Positions 5,368 through 5,828 of a stretch of 5,828 bases of DNA are shown here, piece after piece. The position numbers were made by a program, and so were the translations under genes. A model generated the notes under the pieces. It worked only from the letters and a program-made list of their open reading frames with translations. It searched no databases and was not told the origin of the DNA. Location of the stretch: NCBI GenBank assembly GCA_946885645.1, contig CAMPGU010000258.1, forward strand, positions 1-5,828, in the 5' to 3' direction. The stretch is from an uncultured Haloferula sp. (GTDB taxonomy: Bacteria > Verrucomicrobiota > Verrucomicrobiae > Verrucomicrobiales > Akkermansiaceae). How positions within the stretch are numbered: the stretch's first letter is position 1; each line of letters starts with the position of its first letter.

Positions 5368-5793
5368 ATGAAACTGACACGTACCACCAAGCGCGCAAGC
5401 GGCATGACCCTCCTGGAACTTACCGTGGTCATCCTCGTCCTGCTTTCGCTCATCTCGATCCTCTTCGTGGGCGCCCGCGCCTGGAAGAAGGGTTCCGACC
5501 GTTCGGCCAACATCATGAACGTCCGCAACGTGCAGCAAGCCGTCCGCGGTCACCAGAACATGAACGGCCTGCTTGCCGGTGCCCCGCTCGTCGCAGCGAC
5601 CACCCTGTTCGGCGACACCGGCTACCTCAAGGAGCCGAAGCCCCCGATCGCATCCGTGGCCGCTTACACCTTCGAAAGCACCGTGCCGGATGTGGGCCTG
5701 CTGTACACCACCAACTCCACCCTCGGTGGTGCTGATGGCGAGTACTTCTTCACCGCGGCCGAAATCACCGACGGCAAGATCAGCGATTGGTAA
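5368..5793 (+). CDS. Class III prepilin / pseudopilin (type II secretion or type IV pilus-like)
   Basis: This is a 141-aa prepilin-like protein. The short basic leader MKLTRTTKRASG ends in Gly12. After the expected prepilin-peptidase cut it starts MTLLELTVVILVLLSLISIL, with Glu at +5 (Glu17) and a hydrophobic helix of about 24 residues (13-36). Then follow ARAWKKGSDRSANIMNVRNV (36-55), the amphipathic remainder of the N-terminal helix, and a small variable globular part with ASVAAYTFES and a GGADGEYFFTAAE stretch near the C-terminus. Mature length is about 129 aa, in the GspG/GspH/minor pilin range. +1 is Met rather than Phe, which is tolerated in this family. It would sit in the inner membrane until assembled into a pseudopilus or pilus. 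The preceding PilT-like ATPase is a plausible motor partner. The platform protein, prepilin peptidase and secretin are not in the window, so secretion versus adhesion or motility cannot be decided. Confidence 0.9.
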   Translation: MKLTRTTKRASGMTLLELTVVILVLLSLISILFVGARAWKKGSDRSANIMNVRNVQQAVRGHQNMNGLLAGAPLVAATTLFGDTGYLKEPKPPIASVAAYTFESTVPDVGLLYTTNSTLGGADGEYFFTAAEITDGKISDW

Positions 5794-5806
5794 ACGTCTC
5801 ACTCCG

Positions 5807-5828
5807 GAGCAGCCCGCAGGGGCTGATC
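5807..5828 (+). terminator. Hairpin after the pseudopilin gene, possible terminator cut by the window edge
   Basis: CAGCCC (5810-5815) pairs with GGGCTG (5820-5825) around a GCAG loop. After one G-A mismatch the pairing continues with GA (5807-5808) and TC (5827-5828). It begins 13 nt after the TAA, a typical place for a terminator or a pilin-mRNA attenuator. The following bases, which would show a T-run, are outside the window. Confidence 0.4.

Overview
The window is GC-rich and almost fully coding, apart from one AT-rich intergenic region. It most resembles a Verrucomicrobiota chromosome. This is an inference from three things: the PurF N-terminus carries its catalytic Cys at residue 9, behind a short leader, as in the Bacteroidetes/Verrucomicrobia-type enzyme; the pseudopilin has the N-terminus typical of the many prepilin-like proteins of that phylum; and most starts lack a Shine-Dalgarno sequence. 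No 16S or other marker gene is present, so the placement is tentative.

Left part, minus strand (1-1286): two genes of purine synthesis, purM then purF in transcription order, 16 nt apart. purF runs off the left edge. They catalyse the first step (PRPP amidotransferase) and the fifth step (AIR synthetase) of IMP synthesis.

Divergent intergenic region (1287-1673): 387 nt with no credible gene, turning strongly AT-rich (35% GC over 1501-1620). It holds a candidate minus-strand promoter for purM overlapped by a small dyad, and a candidate plus-strand promoter for the following genes.

Right part, plus strand (1674-5793): five co-directional genes. First comes an ABC exporter pair, an ATPase and a six-helix ABC-2-like permease 8 nt apart. 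Next is a membrane-anchored or exported 282-aa protein of unknown function with a C-x2-C-x-H-x-H cluster and a helical C-terminal half. Then come a PilT/PilU-family secretion ATPase and a small class III prepilin (pseudopilin). Gaps are 8, 43, 37 and 63 nt, so an operon is possible but not proven. The two middle gaps share an identical 13-nt pyrimidine tract, and hairpins sit at the 3' ends of the 282-aa gene and the ATPase gene.

The purine genes are ordinary housekeeping genes. The ABC exporter / unknown protein / divergent PilT-like ATPase / pseudopilin set is the part worth a second look. The ATPase departs from canonical PilT in two insertions and in lacking a recognisable AIRNLIRE motif, and no pilus platform protein, assembly ATPase or prepilin peptidase is in view.
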